This document shows, piece after piece, positions 26,370 through 35,448 of a stretch of DNA of 64,000 bases. Under the pieces are notes generated by a model. The model saw only the letters and a list, made by a program, of their open reading frames with translations. It had not been told where the DNA came from and did not search any database. The position numbers and the translations under genes are program-made. Source of the stretch: JANNSX01 sp041397825 (GTDB lineage Bacteria; Pseudomonadota; Alphaproteobacteria; Rhizobiales; Hyphomicrobiaceae); NCBI GenBank assembly GCA_041397825.1, contig JAWKVX010000005.1, forward strand, positions 434,001 through 498,000, read 5' to 3'. Each line of letters opens with the position of its first letter. The first letter of the stretch is position 1.

Positions 26370-27620
26370 TCATGCGGCGTCGAGCCGCGCCCGCCGGGCG
26401 ACCAGCAGGAGGCAGAGGATCGAGGCGAGCCAGCAGACCGTGAGAGCAGTCAGCATCGGCAGGCTGGTCGTCGACAGGAAGGCGCCGATCACCGTTGTGG
26501 TCAGGGCGGCGACGATCATCTGCAGCATGCCGCCGACACCCGAGGCGGTGCCCGAGAGTGTAGGCCGGAGCGCCATCGCGCCGACGGTGGCACTCGGCAG
26601 AACGAGGCCGTTCGAGCAGGTGACGAACATCATCGGCAGGAACAGCGCGATCGGCTGGTTGATGCCCGACATCAGCCAGAAGAGCACGATGCCGATGCCC
26701 GCCAGCACGCTGCCGAGGCCGATCATGCGAACCGGTCCGAGCCGGGCGGCGAGCCGCGCCGAAAGGAAGTTGCCCGCCATGTAGCCCGCCGACATCAGCA
26801 CGAAGTAGTTGACGAAGCTCGATGGCGGCTCGCCCATGATCTTTTCGAAGATGAATGGCGCGACGCCCAGAAAGGCGAAGAACATGCCGGAGGCGAAGGC
26901 CGCTGCCCCCGAGTAGCCCCAGAACTCGGGAAGTGTCAGCAGCTCTCGGGCCTCGAGCAGAATCCGTCCGAGCGTTCGGGGCGTGCCGAGATAGGCGTTC
27001 GTCTCGGCGAGCTTGATGCTGGCGAGGAGCGCCAGGGCCGTGCCAAAGGCGGCGATGAGCCAGAAGATGGAGCGCCAGCCGGCATAGTCGACGAGATAAC
27101 CCCCGGCCAACGTGCCCACGAGCGGCGCCAGGATCATCGCCATCACCATGTAGCTGATCTTCGCCGTCGCCGCGTCGCGCTCGTGCGTGTCGTAGACGAT
27201 CGTTCGCGTCAGCACGAAGGCCGTGGCGCCGCCGCCGGCCTGCAACGCCCGGCCGATGATGAGCACGGTCGCCGAGGTCGAGAGGGCAGAGACGAGGCTG
27301 CCGCCGGCGAACACGGTGAGACCGGCGATGACGAGCGACCGGCGACCGAACCGGTCGGAGAGCGGACCGGCGACGAGCTGGGCCAGTCCGAACGCCAGGA
27401 GTGCCACAGTCAGCACGAGCTGGATGACGGCAAACGGCACGGCCAGAGCGTCCGCCATCCTCGGCAATGCCGGCGTCATGGCGTTGAGCGCGAACGGGCT
27501 GGCGGAGGTGAGTGCAACCAGCAGCAGGAAGGGCGGCGAAGCGGCCCTTGGCCGCCCGCGGGCTGCATCATTCGGCATCACGGCCGGGCCGCTGTCTTGG
27601 GAGTGCGCCTGCTGGGACAT
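26370..27620 (-). CDS. MFS transporter, Bcr/CflA drug-resistance family
   Basis: A 416-residue protein with 12 predicted membrane helices. Helix 1-2 reads ALTSASPFALNAMTPALPRM, the loop between helices 2 and 3 is GPLSDRFGRRSL (MFS signature), and GRALQAGGGATAFVLTRTIV is motif C-like, all typical of the Bcr/CflA group that exports drugs or metabolites by proton antiport. The ATG at 27620 (MSQQAHSQ) is preferred to an upstream in-frame codon. It is 66 bases upstream of the agmatinase-family gene on the same strand. Confidence 0.88.
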   Translation of the reverse strand: MSQQAHSQDSGPAVMPNDAARGRPRAASPPFLLLVALTSASPFALNAMTPALPRMADALAVPFAVIQLVLTVALLAFGLAQLVAGPLSDRFGRRSLVIAGLTVFAGGSLVSALSTSATVLIIGRALQAGGGATAFVLTRTIVYDTHERDAATAKISYMVMAMILAPLVGTLAGGYLVDYAGWRSIFWLIAAFGTALALLASIKLAETNAYLGTPRTLGRILLEARELLTLPEFWGYSGAAAFASGMFFAFLGVAPFIFEKIMGEPPSSFVNYFVLMSAGYMAGNFLSARLAARLGPVRMIGLGSVLAGIGIVLFWLMSGINQPIALFLPMMFVTCSNGLVLPSATVGAMALRPTLSGTASGVGGMLQMIVAALTTTVIGAFLSTTSLPMLTALTVCWLASILCLLLVARRARLDAA

Positions 27621-27858
27621 GGTTGCGAGATCATTGCCACGGCTGGGTATGGCCGCGCCACCCCGCACCCCTCATGGCAGCTCCGCGGCTCCCAGCTTTC
27701 ACACTTGATTTACGCTCGCGTCGGGATTTCGCGCCGAGGCACGAAAGTGCAGGCCGTCCGGAGAGCCAGTTACGAACTCTTTGCAACCTTGGCTCTATCA
27801 TCGTGGCGAGTTTGGCACCTAGGGTGGTCTGCCGGATGACCGGAGGGCGTTGCGTCCC

Positions 27859-28302
27859 ATGACTGAGCATTCCAGTGTCCTCTCGGCGCCCAGGGAGATT
27901 TTCTTCCGGGCCGGGAGCTATGCCGCGGTATTGGTTGACGCGGACCGCCTGAGGCCGACCGAGCTCGTGCACGACAGTCGCGTCGACAAACTGATCGGCA
28001 AAATCCTTGCGGACGGGTTCTGGCGCGTGCCGATCCTCGTCGAGGCAACGGTCGGCGCCATCATGGATGGGCATCACCGCTGGACGGTGGCGCAACGTCT
28101 GGGCCTGAAGCGACTGCCCGCCGTCGTGCTGACCTACAACGATCCGCGTCTCACGCTGACATCTTGGAATGGCGAAACATACACGCCCGACGACGTCATC
28201 GCCGCAGCGCGCTCGGGTCGGGCCATGCCGCAGAAGTCGACGCGGCACATTCTGGAGCCCGGCGTCGGCACGGTCAGCGTGGCGCTCGCCTCGCTGATGT
28301 AG
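27859..28302 (+). CDS. ParB/Srx-fold protein resembling free L-serine kinase (SerK/SbnI group)
   Basis: A 147-residue protein of the ParB N-terminal-domain superfamily without any DNA-binding domain. It has the ordered motifs of the serine-kinase branch: RPTEL (Glu35), GFWRVPILVE, IMDGHHRWTVAQRLGL (DGHHR at 70-74), an F/Y-D-P element (YNDPRLTLTSW), and a C-terminal KSTRH. In archaeal SerK and staphylococcal SbnI these motifs serve ATP- or ADP-dependent phosphorylation of free serine to O-phosphoserine. Neighbours (MFS gene divergent, gor convergent) do not add evidence. The family assignment is by motif reading; serine as substrate is inferred. Confidence 0.68.
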   Translation: MTEHSSVLSAPREIFFRAGSYAAVLVDADRLRPTELVHDSRVDKLIGKILADGFWRVPILVEATVGAIMDGHHRWTVAQRLGLKRLPAVVLTYNDPRLTLTSWNGETYTPDDVIAAARSGRAMPQKSTRHILEPGVGTVSVALASLM

Positions 28303-28329
28303 CGCCGGTCGTGGCGCACCGCTCGAGCG

Positions 28330-29697
28330 TCAACCGCCCTGCCATTTCGTCCTGAGCGTCACCAGCTCCTCGGCGGCGCTCGGATGCAGCGCCATCGTCC
28401 GGTCGAAGTCCGCCTTGGTCGCCCCCATGCCGATCGGGATCCCGAGAATCTGCGCCATCTCGGCGGCGTCGGGACCGAGGATATGGGCACCCAGAACCTT
28501 GTCCGTCGCCGGATCGACCACCAGTTTCATCAGCATTTTCTCGGTTTTGTCGGTCAACGTCAGCTTCATCGCCCGGAAGCTCGTCTTGTAGATGTCGACG
28601 GCGCCGAGGTGGCGACGCGCCTGGTCCTCCGTCAAACCGACGGTTCCGATTTCCGGTGTCGAGAAGACTCCGGTCGGAATGAGCGAATGGTCGACCGCTG
28701 TCGGCTTGCCGCCGAACACGGTGTCGGCGAAGGCATGCCCCTCGCGGATGGCGACCGGCGTCAGGTTGGCCCGGTTCGTGACATCGCCGACGGCGTAGAC
28801 GGACGGGGTGCTCGTCTGCGAGTAGGTGTCGACGACGACAGCCCCTTCGGCATCCACGGCGACGCCAGCCGCCTCGAGCCCGAGACCTCGAATGTTGGGG
28901 TTGCGGCCGATGGCGAAGAGGATCTGATCGGCTTCGAGGCGGTGACCGCCCGTCGTCATGCCGACGAGGCCGTTCGCCGTTTTTTCGACGCTGCGGAAGA
29001 CCTCGCCACACAGCACGCGAATACCGCGCGCTTCGTAGGCCTGGTGCAGACCGGTGCGCAGATCGTCGTCGAAGCCGCGGAGGATCTCCTCGCCGCGGTA
29101 GAGAATCGTCACCTTGGAGCCGAGGCCGTTGAGGATGCCGGCAAGCTCGACGGCGATGTAGCCTCCGCCCGCGACGACAACCCGCTCGGGCAGGCGCGGG
29201 AGATGAAAGAACTCGTTCGACGTGATGACATGCTGCACGCCGGGGAGCGTGGTGTCGACGTTCGGATGGGCGCCGGTGGCGATGAGAATGTGCCGGGCCG
29301 TGATGCGCCGGCCGTCGGAGGTGAGCTCGATCGTATTCGGTCCGAGCAGCGTGGCGCGGCATTCGTAGATGGCGACGCCGGCATTGACCAGGTTCCTCGT
29401 GTAGATGGCCTCGAGCCGGGCGATCTCCCGGTCCTTGTTGGCGATGAGCGTCGCCCAGTCGAAGCGGCCCTCGCCGATCGTCCAGCCATAGCCCGCTGCC
29501 TCTTCGATCTCGTCAGGAACCCGGCTCGCATAGACCAGAAGTTTCTTCGGCACGCAGCCACGAATGACGCAGGTGCCACCGACCCTGTACTCCTCGGCAA
29601 CGGCGACCTTGGCGCCGTATCCGGCCGCAATGCGAGCTGCCCGGACGCCGCCCGATCCGGCGCCGATGACGAACAGGTCGTAGTCGAACTCAGCCAT
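28330..29697 (-). CDS. gor: Glutathione-disulfide reductase
   Basis: A 455-residue FAD/NAD(P)H disulfide oxidoreductase. FAD motif GAGSGGVRAARIAAGYGAKV is at residues 12-31. The redox-active pair is in GGTCVIRGCVPKKLLVYAS (two Cys near residues 43 and 48), the form seen in plant-like and alphaproteobacterial glutathione reductases. NADPH motif is VAGGGYIAVELAG. The C-terminal region has the catalytic His in ALHPSAAEELVTL (HPxxxE). It regenerates glutathione in the cytoplasm. It lies 21 bases downstream of rpiA on the same strand, and the order rpiA-gor is common in alphaproteobacteria. Confidence 0.93.
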   Translation of the reverse strand: MAEFDYDLFVIGAGSGGVRAARIAAGYGAKVAVAEEYRVGGTCVIRGCVPKKLLVYASRVPDEIEEAAGYGWTIGEGRFDWATLIANKDREIARLEAIYTRNLVNAGVAIYECRATLLGPNTIELTSDGRRITARHILIATGAHPNVDTTLPGVQHVITSNEFFHLPRLPERVVVAGGGYIAVELAGILNGLGSKVTILYRGEEILRGFDDDLRTGLHQAYEARGIRVLCGEVFRSVEKTANGLVGMTTGGHRLEADQILFAIGRNPNIRGLGLEAAGVAVDAEGAVVVDTYSQTSTPSVYAVGDVTNRANLTPVAIREGHAFADTVFGGKPTAVDHSLIPTGVFSTPEIGTVGLTEDQARRHLGAVDIYKTSFRAMKLTLTDKTEKMLMKLVVDPATDKVLGAHILGPDAAEMAQILGIPIGMGATKADFDRTMALHPSAAEELVTLRTKWQGG

Positions 29698-29718
29698 GCG
29701 TGCCTCTCGGTGGGGTGC

Positions 29719-30426
29719 TTAGAGGTCGATCTCGGATTCGAGGCGCTCGACACCGTCCGGGCCGGCGAGAAAGGCAAGGTCGCAATAGCCGAGAAAGAGC
29801 CCGTGCTCGACGACGCCCGGCACCAGGCTCAGGGCATCGGCAAGCTCCTCCGGATCGTCGATCTCGTCGAAGCTGCAATCGACGATGCGGTTGCCGTTGT
29901 CGGTGACGAAGGGCGAGCCGTCATCCTGCTTGCGAATGAGAACCGGGCCCTTGCAGCCGGCTTCTGCGGCCAGGGCCTCGATCATCGAGATGGTCGAGAC
30001 GAGGCCGAACGTCACGATCTCCACCGGCAAGGGAAACTTGCCGAGCGTCTTAACCCGCTTGGATGTGTCGGCGATGACCACCATGCGCTCGGAGGCGGCG
30101 GCCACGATCTTCTCGCGGAGCAGGGCACCGCCACCGCCCTTGATGAGGCGGAGCTCACCGTCGATCTCGTCGGCGCCGTCGACGGTGAGGTCCAGATAGG
30201 GCTCCTCGTCGAGCGTGACCACGCGGATGCCGAGCCCCTTGGCCTGCGTTTCCGTCCGCCGGGAGGTGGCGACGCAGACGACGTCGAGCCCGTCCTTGAC
30301 GCGGGCACCGAGGAGATCGACGAAGTGCTTGGCCGTCGAGCCGGTGCCGAGACCGAGCTTCATGCCGCTTTCGACGAGCGCGATGGCCTCGGCGGCGGCC
30401 GCGGCCTTGAGAGCGTCGCTGGTCAT
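29719..30426 (-). CDS. rpiA: Ribose-5-phosphate isomerase A
   Basis: A 235-residue enzyme interconverting ribose 5-phosphate and ribulose 5-phosphate in the pentose phosphate pathway. Family motifs: GLGTGSTAKHFVDLLG (phosphate binding), LTVDGADEIDGELRLIKGGG with catalytic Asp residues, and GGALLREKIVAAAS. The length is normal for RpiA. It is the first gene of the rpiA-gor pair. Confidence 0.95.
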   Translation of the reverse strand: MTSDALKAAAAAEAIALVESGMKLGLGTGSTAKHFVDLLGARVKDGLDVVCVATSRRTETQAKGLGIRVVTLDEEPYLDLTVDGADEIDGELRLIKGGGGALLREKIVAAASERMVVIADTSKRVKTLGKFPLPVEIVTFGLVSTISMIEALAAEAGCKGPVLIRKQDDGSPFVTDNGNRIVDCSFDEIDDPEELADALSLVPGVVEHGLFLGYCDLAFLAGPDGVERLESEIDL

Positions 30427-30583
30427 GGTGGATGTCCTTTCAAGATCGATCGGGGCTTGCCCCGTGTCGGAGCGACCGGCGATCGCCCCACTTGCCCCGG
30501 AAACTCAATGAGGAGGGCGACGACCGGTCAGCCCTTCAGCTCGCCACTCTCCGCGCCAGTCTACGCTGCCCGGCAGCGCAAGG

Positions 30584-31834
30584 CTAATGCGACTCTGGCC
30601 GGTCGTAGTCGCCGATCTGGCCGGTTCGCGGGCTCTCGGTCTTGCGCAACGTCCGGCCTATGGCATCGACCTTGCGGAAGACCCGTAGGAAATTTCCGCT
30701 CGCCAGCTTGGAGAGATCCTTGTCGCTCCAGCCGCGGCCGATGAGCTCGGCGAAGAGGTTCGGGAAGCAGGACACGTTCTCCAGCCCCTCCGGCACATCC
30801 TGGCCCGATCCGAAATAGTCCGAGCCGATCCCGACATGGTCGACACCGATCCGATTGGCGATGTACTCGATGTGATCGGCGACGTCGGCAACCGTCGCTC
30901 GTGGTGCGGGCGAGCGGGCCGCCGCCTGATGGGCGAGCGTCATGGCGTGGAAATCCAGGAGCCCATTCTTCTGGAATTGCTGTTCCCACTCGAGCCGCGC
31001 CGGCTTGAGGAAGGAGGGAATGAAGGTCGCCATGACGAGGCCGCCATTCTTGGGCACGCGGTCGAGCACGTCGTCGGGAACATTGCGCCGGTGGGCGCAG
31101 AGGGCCATGGCATTTCCATGCGACCAGACGATCGGCGCGCGGGTCGCATCGAGCACGTGATGCATGGCGTGGGGCGCGACATGTGCGCAATCGACGATCA
31201 TGCCGAGCCGGTTCAGCTCCTCGACGATGGCGCGGCCGAACTTCGTCAGGCCGCCGTTTCGGGCCGTATCGGTCGCCGAGTCGATCCAGTCGAGCGAGTC
31301 ATTGTGGCAGAGCGTCATCAGGCGAGCGCCCGCGGCGTGCCAGACCCGCAATGGCGCAAGCGCGTTCTCGAGGCCGACGCCGCCTTCGATCGCAAGAAAG
31401 ATCGCGATCTTACCGAGGCGCCGCGCCTTGGCGACGTCGCCGGGTGCCTGCGCCGCAAGGACGAGTTCGCTGTGCTGGTCCCAGATCTGGTGCACGATGT
31501 CGATCTGCTCGAGCACGGTGCGTCCGGGATGGGCGATGTCGCTCGGAATGTAGGCCGCGAGCCACTGCGCGGCGACCTTGCCATCCTTGAGACGAACCAG
31601 ATCCGTATCGGTCTCCTGGTGGACCCGGTCGGCGCCATAGCGCGCGACGTCACCCTTGGCGCTCCGATCCTCGCGGATCACCCAGGGCATGTCGTTGTGC
31701 CCGTCGACCAGCGGCACGGCGTCGAGGAAGGCGAGTGCGCGCTCGAAGGCCGGGCGGCGGGACGGCGAAGGGCGAGCGGCGGGCATTCTGGGTCGCTTGC
31801 TGGTTTTCCCCATTCGCCGCTCCCCACTCGCCAT
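30584..31834 (-). CDS. Membrane dipeptidase (renal dipeptidase) family, M19
   Basis: A 416-residue M19 dipeptidase. Zinc ligands: VDGHNDMPW (HxD) near residue 42, the bridging Glu in LAIEGGVGLENALAPLR, and His in WSHGNAMALCAHRRNVPD. Further conserved elements are MIVDCAHV and HVGIGSDYFGSGQ. These enzymes cleave dipeptides, some with D-residues, and can act on beta-lactams. No signal peptide is evident; the N-terminus is basic and Pro-rich. It lies ten bases after the stop of the succinate-semialdehyde dehydrogenase gene on the same strand, suggesting joint expression. An in-frame Met at 31813 is an alternative start. Confidence 0.9.
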   Translation of the reverse strand: MASGERRMGKTSKRPRMPAARPSPSRRPAFERALAFLDAVPLVDGHNDMPWVIREDRSAKGDVARYGADRVHQETDTDLVRLKDGKVAAQWLAAYIPSDIAHPGRTVLEQIDIVHQIWDQHSELVLAAQAPGDVAKARRLGKIAIFLAIEGGVGLENALAPLRVWHAAGARLMTLCHNDSLDWIDSATDTARNGGLTKFGRAIVEELNRLGMIVDCAHVAPHAMHHVLDATRAPIVWSHGNAMALCAHRRNVPDDVLDRVPKNGGLVMATFIPSFLKPARLEWEQQFQKNGLLDFHAMTLAHQAAARSPAPRATVADVADHIEYIANRIGVDHVGIGSDYFGSGQDVPEGLENVSCFPNLFAELIGRGWSDKDLSKLASGNFLRVFRKVDAIGRTLRKTESPRTGQIGDYDRPESH

Positions 31835-31844
31835 TGGCGCTCTG

Positions 31845-33287
31845 TCAGATGCCTCCCATCAGCATGTACTTCATCTCGAGGAACTCCTCGACGCCGTGAT
31901 GCGAGCCCTCGCGGCCGAGGCCGGATTCCTTTACGCCGCCGAAGGGGACGATCTCGGAGGAGATGATGCCCTCGTTGATGCCGACGATGCCGTATTCTAG
32001 CGCCTCGGCAATCCGCCAGACGCGGCCGATGTCGCGCGAGTAGAAATAGGAGGCGAGGCCGAACTCGGTGGCGTTGGCGAGCCCGATCACCTCCTCGTCG
32101 GTCTTGAAGCGGAAGAGGGGGGCGACGGGTCCGAAGGTCTCCTCGACGGAGATCTTCATCTTCGGCGTCACGTTGGCGAGCACCGTCGGCTGGAAGAAGT
32201 TGCCGCCGAGCTCATGGGCCTTGCCGCCGGACACGACCTTGGCTCCCTTGGCGAGAGCGTCCTGAATGTGCTCCTCGACCTTGTCGACGGCCGCCTTGTT
32301 GATGAGCGGGCCCGTCGTGATGCCGGCGGCCGAACCATCGCCGACCTTGAGCTTGGCCGTCTCGGCGGCGAGCATCTCGGCGAACTTGTCGTAGACCTTG
32401 TCCTGAACGTAGATGCGATTGGCGCAAACACAGGTCTGGCCGGCATTGCGGAACTTCGACATCATTGCGCCCTGCACGGCCTTCTCGAGGTCGGCGTCGT
32501 CGAAGACGATGAAGGGCGCGTTGCCGCCGAGCTCCATGCCGACCTTCTTGACGGTCTTGGCGCACTGCTCGATCAGAATCTTGCCGATCTCCGTCGAGCC
32601 GGTGAAGGTGAGCATCTTGACGATCGGGCTCGAGGTGAGCTCCCCGCCGACGACCGAGGCCTTGCCGGTGATGACGTTGAAGACGCCTTTCGGAATGCCG
32701 GCCTGATGGGCGAGCTCGGCGAGGGCCAAAGCCGTCAACGGAGTCTCGGACGCCGGCTTGCAGACGACCGTGCAGCCGACGGCGAGCGCTGGACCGGCCT
32801 TGCGGGTGATCATCGCCGCCGGAAAGTTCCAGGGGGTGATCGCGGCGACGACGCCGATCGGCTGCTTGATGACGACGACACGGGCGTCCGCCTTGAAGGT
32901 CGGGATGGTCTCGCCGTAGATCCGCTTTGCCTCCTCGGCGAAGAACTCGATGAAGTTCGCCGCATAGACGACCTCGCCCTTGGCCTCGGCAAGAGGCTTG
33001 CCCTGCTCCGCAGTCATGATGGCGGCGATCTTGTCGGCGTTGTCGATGATCAGGTTGTACCACTTGCGGAGCAGGTTCGAGCGCTCCTTGGCGGTGGTCT
33101 TGCTCCAGGACTTGAAGGCTGCCTCGGCGGCCTCGATGGCCTTCCGCGTGCCGGCGGCATCGGTCAGCGGCACCTTGGCGATTTCGGCGCCTGTCGCCGG
33201 GTTCGTGACGGAGAGCTTCGGCTCGCCGACCCATTGGCCGTCGACGTAGCACCGCTCGCGAATGAGATTGTCGACGCGCTGGTCCAT
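31845..33287 (-). CDS. gabD: NAD(P)-dependent succinate-semialdehyde dehydrogenase
   Basis: A 480-residue aldehyde dehydrogenase. The catalytic Glu is in KKVGMELGGNAPFIVF and the catalytic Cys in FRNAGQTCVCANRIY; the cofactor-binding region has ITPWNFPAAMITRKAGPALA. The overall sequence, including IPTFKADARVVVIKQPIGVV, is that of GabD-type succinate-semialdehyde dehydrogenases, oxidising succinate semialdehyde to succinate in GABA/putrescine breakdown. The ATG at 33287 (MDQRVDNLI) is preferred over an upstream in-frame codon. Functionally it fits the polyamine genes at 20-26 kb, though it is in a separate operon. Confidence 0.9.
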   Translation of the reverse strand: MDQRVDNLIRERCYVDGQWVGEPKLSVTNPATGAEIAKVPLTDAAGTRKAIEAAEAAFKSWSKTTAKERSNLLRKWYNLIIDNADKIAAIMTAEQGKPLAEAKGEVVYAANFIEFFAEEAKRIYGETIPTFKADARVVVIKQPIGVVAAITPWNFPAAMITRKAGPALAVGCTVVCKPASETPLTALALAELAHQAGIPKGVFNVITGKASVVGGELTSSPIVKMLTFTGSTEIGKILIEQCAKTVKKVGMELGGNAPFIVFDDADLEKAVQGAMMSKFRNAGQTCVCANRIYVQDKVYDKFAEMLAAETAKLKVGDGSAAGITTGPLINKAAVDKVEEHIQDALAKGAKVVSGGKAHELGGNFFQPTVLANVTPKMKISVEETFGPVAPLFRFKTDEEVIGLANATEFGLASYFYSRDIGRVWRIAEALEYGIVGINEGIISSEIVPFGGVKESGLGREGSHHGVEEFLEMKYMLMGGI

Positions 33288-33484
33288 GGGTCGTGCTCCT
33301 TCTCGGGGATCGTTCGGGTGAGGAATTGGCGCCATCATAGTGACCCCGGCGGCAATCTCAAGGGAGCCGGCAAGCGGCTCCGGGCGCTCCAGCCATGCGG
33401 GCTCCGCCGGACGCACTTCCGGACCTGACAGTCAGCGATCGAGCCGCTATATTCCTCGCCTCCCTTGGGTCCCGGAACGAACTG

Positions 33485-34174
33485 ATGAAGAACTTCACCT
33501 TGGTGCTCGACCTCGACGGGACGCTCGTCGACACGGCTCCGGACCTCATCCGGGCGACCAATCACGTCATGCGCTCGATCGGCGCCTCCGAGGCTCCGGG
33601 CGAGCATATCCGCGCAACCGTCAGCCACGGCGCGCGGGCCATGATCGTGCACGCTCTGGCGCTGGCCGGCCGGAGCCTCGACGACGCTGCGATCGACGGC
33701 CTGCTAGCCCAGTTCCTGGACTATTATGCGGCGAATATCGCCGTCGAGAGCCGGCCGTTTCCCGATGTGGTCGACGTCCTGACCGGTCTCGCCCGGCGCG
33801 GCACCAAGCTCGCCGTATGCACGAACAAGCGTGAGGCGCTCTCCCGCAAGCTCCTGAAGGAGCTCAGGATGGACCGCCTGTTCTCGGCCATCGTCGGCCG
33901 CGATACGCTGCCCGTCTACAAGCCCGATCCCGGCCATCTCATCGGCACCATCATTCTGGCCGACGGCAACCTCGATCGCGCCTTCATGGTGGGAGATAGC
34001 GAGGTCGATGTCATGACGGCCAAGCGGGCCGGCATCCCCTGCATCGGCGTCACCTTCGGCTATACCCCGTCGCCGATCGCCAGCTTCGGGCCGGAGGGGC
34101 TGATTGACCACTACCGCGATCTCGAGGCGCGCATGCGCGAGATCCTCGCCGCCCAGGATGCGATGCCGACATGA
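33485..34174 (+). CDS. gph: Phosphoglycolate phosphatase, HAD family
   Basis: A 229-residue HAD hydrolase. Motif I is LVLDLDGTLVDTAPD at residues 6-20 (nucleophile Asp), motif II TN in AVCTNKREALS, motif III Lys in YKPDPGHL, and motif IV MVGDSEVDVMTAKRAG. The cap domain is type C1. Gph removes phosphate from 2-phosphoglycolate; other HAD substrates cannot be excluded. The ATG at 33485 is chosen because motif I starts right after it. Its stop overlaps the ATG of the patatin gene by four bases. Confidence 0.86.
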   Translation: MKNFTLVLDLDGTLVDTAPDLIRATNHVMRSIGASEAPGEHIRATVSHGARAMIVHALALAGRSLDDAAIDGLLAQFLDYYAANIAVESRPFPDVVDVLTGLARRGTKLAVCTNKREALSRKLLKELRMDRLFSAIVGRDTLPVYKPDPGHLIGTIILADGNLDRAFMVGDSEVDVMTAKRAGIPCIGVTFGYTPSPIASFGPEGLIDHYRDLEARMREILAAQDAMPT

Positions 34175-35448
34175 ACATGCCCGACAGCGCCGCCGTCATC
34201 ACCGGGACCGTCTACGAGAGCCCGCTCGAGCGGCATCTGGCCTATCAGCCAGGCGATCGCAAGCGCATCCTGACCCTCGACGGCGGCGGCGTGCGCGGCA
34301 TGATCACGCTCGGGCTTCTGGAACGGCTCGAAGAGGTACTGGCGCCGCTTGCCCCCGAGCCGGTGCGGTTCCGCCTCTCGCACTATTTCGACCTCATCGC
34401 CGGCACCTCGACCGGTGCTATCATCGCCTCGGGCCTCGCCATGGGCATGTCGGTCAACGAGGTCAAGAACCACTATTTCCGGATGGCACCGGACGTCTTC
34501 AGGACGCCGAAGGGGCTGGGCATTCTTCGCGCCCGCTTCGATGCGACCGCGCTCGAGCGGCATCTCAAATCCGTCTTCGGCACGATGACGCTCGGTTCCG
34601 ACAGACTCGAGACCGGCCTCATGATCTGTTGCAAGCGGATCGACACAGGCAGTCCCTGGATCCTCACCAACAACCCCCAATCCAAATATTGGGTGAGCGA
34701 GGACGACAGCTTCAAAGCCAATCGCGATTACGAGCTCAGGACCGTGATCCGCGCCTCGACGGCCGCGCCCTACTATTTCGATCCGGCGCTGATCGTCGTC
34801 AATGAGGGCGGCAAGTTCCCGCGTCAGGTCGGGTTGTTCGTCGACGGCGCCATGGGCGGCCACAACACGCCCACGGTCCAGGCCATTCTGACGGCGACAC
34901 TGCCGGCCTATGGGTTCTGCTGGGCGCTCGAGCGGGACAAGATGCTGATGATCTCGCTCGGCACGGGCTGGTGGCGCATGCGGCACGATCCGGCGGCCTT
35001 CATGCGGAAGTCGAATCTGATGAAGGCGCGTGACGTCGCCGCAAGCATGGTGCAGGATTCCTCGCTCAGCGCCCTCATGGTCATGCAGGCGCTGTCGGAG
35101 CCGAGAAAGCCCTGGACCATCAACTCCGAGCTCGGCGATCAGGCGGGCGAGAGCCTAACCATGGGCGAGAGCCTGGTGTTCCAGCGCTTCGATGCGAGCC
35201 TCGAAGCGGACGATGTGACCCGCGCCCTGAACCTCGGCCTGTTGGATGGCATGCGTCTGCCTCTGATCCTCGAGCGTCTGAGACAGCTCGACAATGGCTC
35301 GGCGAAGAACCTCCGCGATCTCTATGCCATCGGCCTCGAGGCGGGGCGCACCAAGACGCCGGGCAAGGACGGAATCGAGACCGATGACTTTCCGGCCGCG
35401 TTCGATCCGGAGGGCTGGAAGCGGCCGGTGGCACCGAGGTCGGCTTGA
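34171..35448 (+). CDS. Patatin-like phospholipase
   Basis: A 425-residue patatin-family lipid acyl hydrolase. The oxyanion motif is LDGGGVRGMITLGLLERLEE (about residue 35), the Ser nucleophile is in AGTSTGA (GxSxG), and the catalytic Asp is in FVDGAMGGHNTP (DGA). There is no signal peptide, so it acts on cytoplasmic-side lipids. It overlaps gph upstream by four bases and rlmJ downstream by four bases, making an unusual but tightly coupled trio. No effector-type or CBASS-like partner gene is present nearby. Confidence 0.88.
   Translation: MNMPDSAAVITGTVYESPLERHLAYQPGDRKRILTLDGGGVRGMITLGLLERLEEVLAPLAPEPVRFRLSHYFDLIAGTSTGAIIASGLAMGMSVNEVKNHYFRMAPDVFRTPKGLGILRARFDATALERHLKSVFGTMTLGSDRLETGLMICCKRIDTGSPWILTNNPQSKYWVSEDDSFKANRDYELRTVIRASTAAPYYFDPALIVVNEGGKFPRQVGLFVDGAMGGHNTPTVQAILTATLPAYGFCWALERDKMLMISLGTGWWRMRHDPAAFMRKSNLMKARDVAASMVQDSSLSALMVMQALSEPRKPWTINSELGDQAGESLTMGESLVFQRFDASLEADDVTRALNLGLLDGMRLPLILERLRQLDNGSAKNLRDLYAIGLEAGRTKTPGKDGIETDDFPAAFDPEGWKRPVAPRSA

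Noticed and set aside
24189..27839. Very long (over 1,200 codon) plus-strand open frame across three minus-strand genes
   Set aside because: It is antisense to the serine hydrolase, agmatinase-family and MFS genes, which are all clearly recognisable; the product is low-complexity His/Arg/Glu-rich.
28384..30744. Long plus-strand frame opposite gor and rpiA
   Set aside because: Antisense shadow of two well-conserved genes; no domain in its translation.
34171..35448. Patatin as the effector of an anti-phage (CBASS-like) system
   Set aside because: No cyclase, sensor or nuclease gene is adjacent; neighbours are gph and rlmJ.
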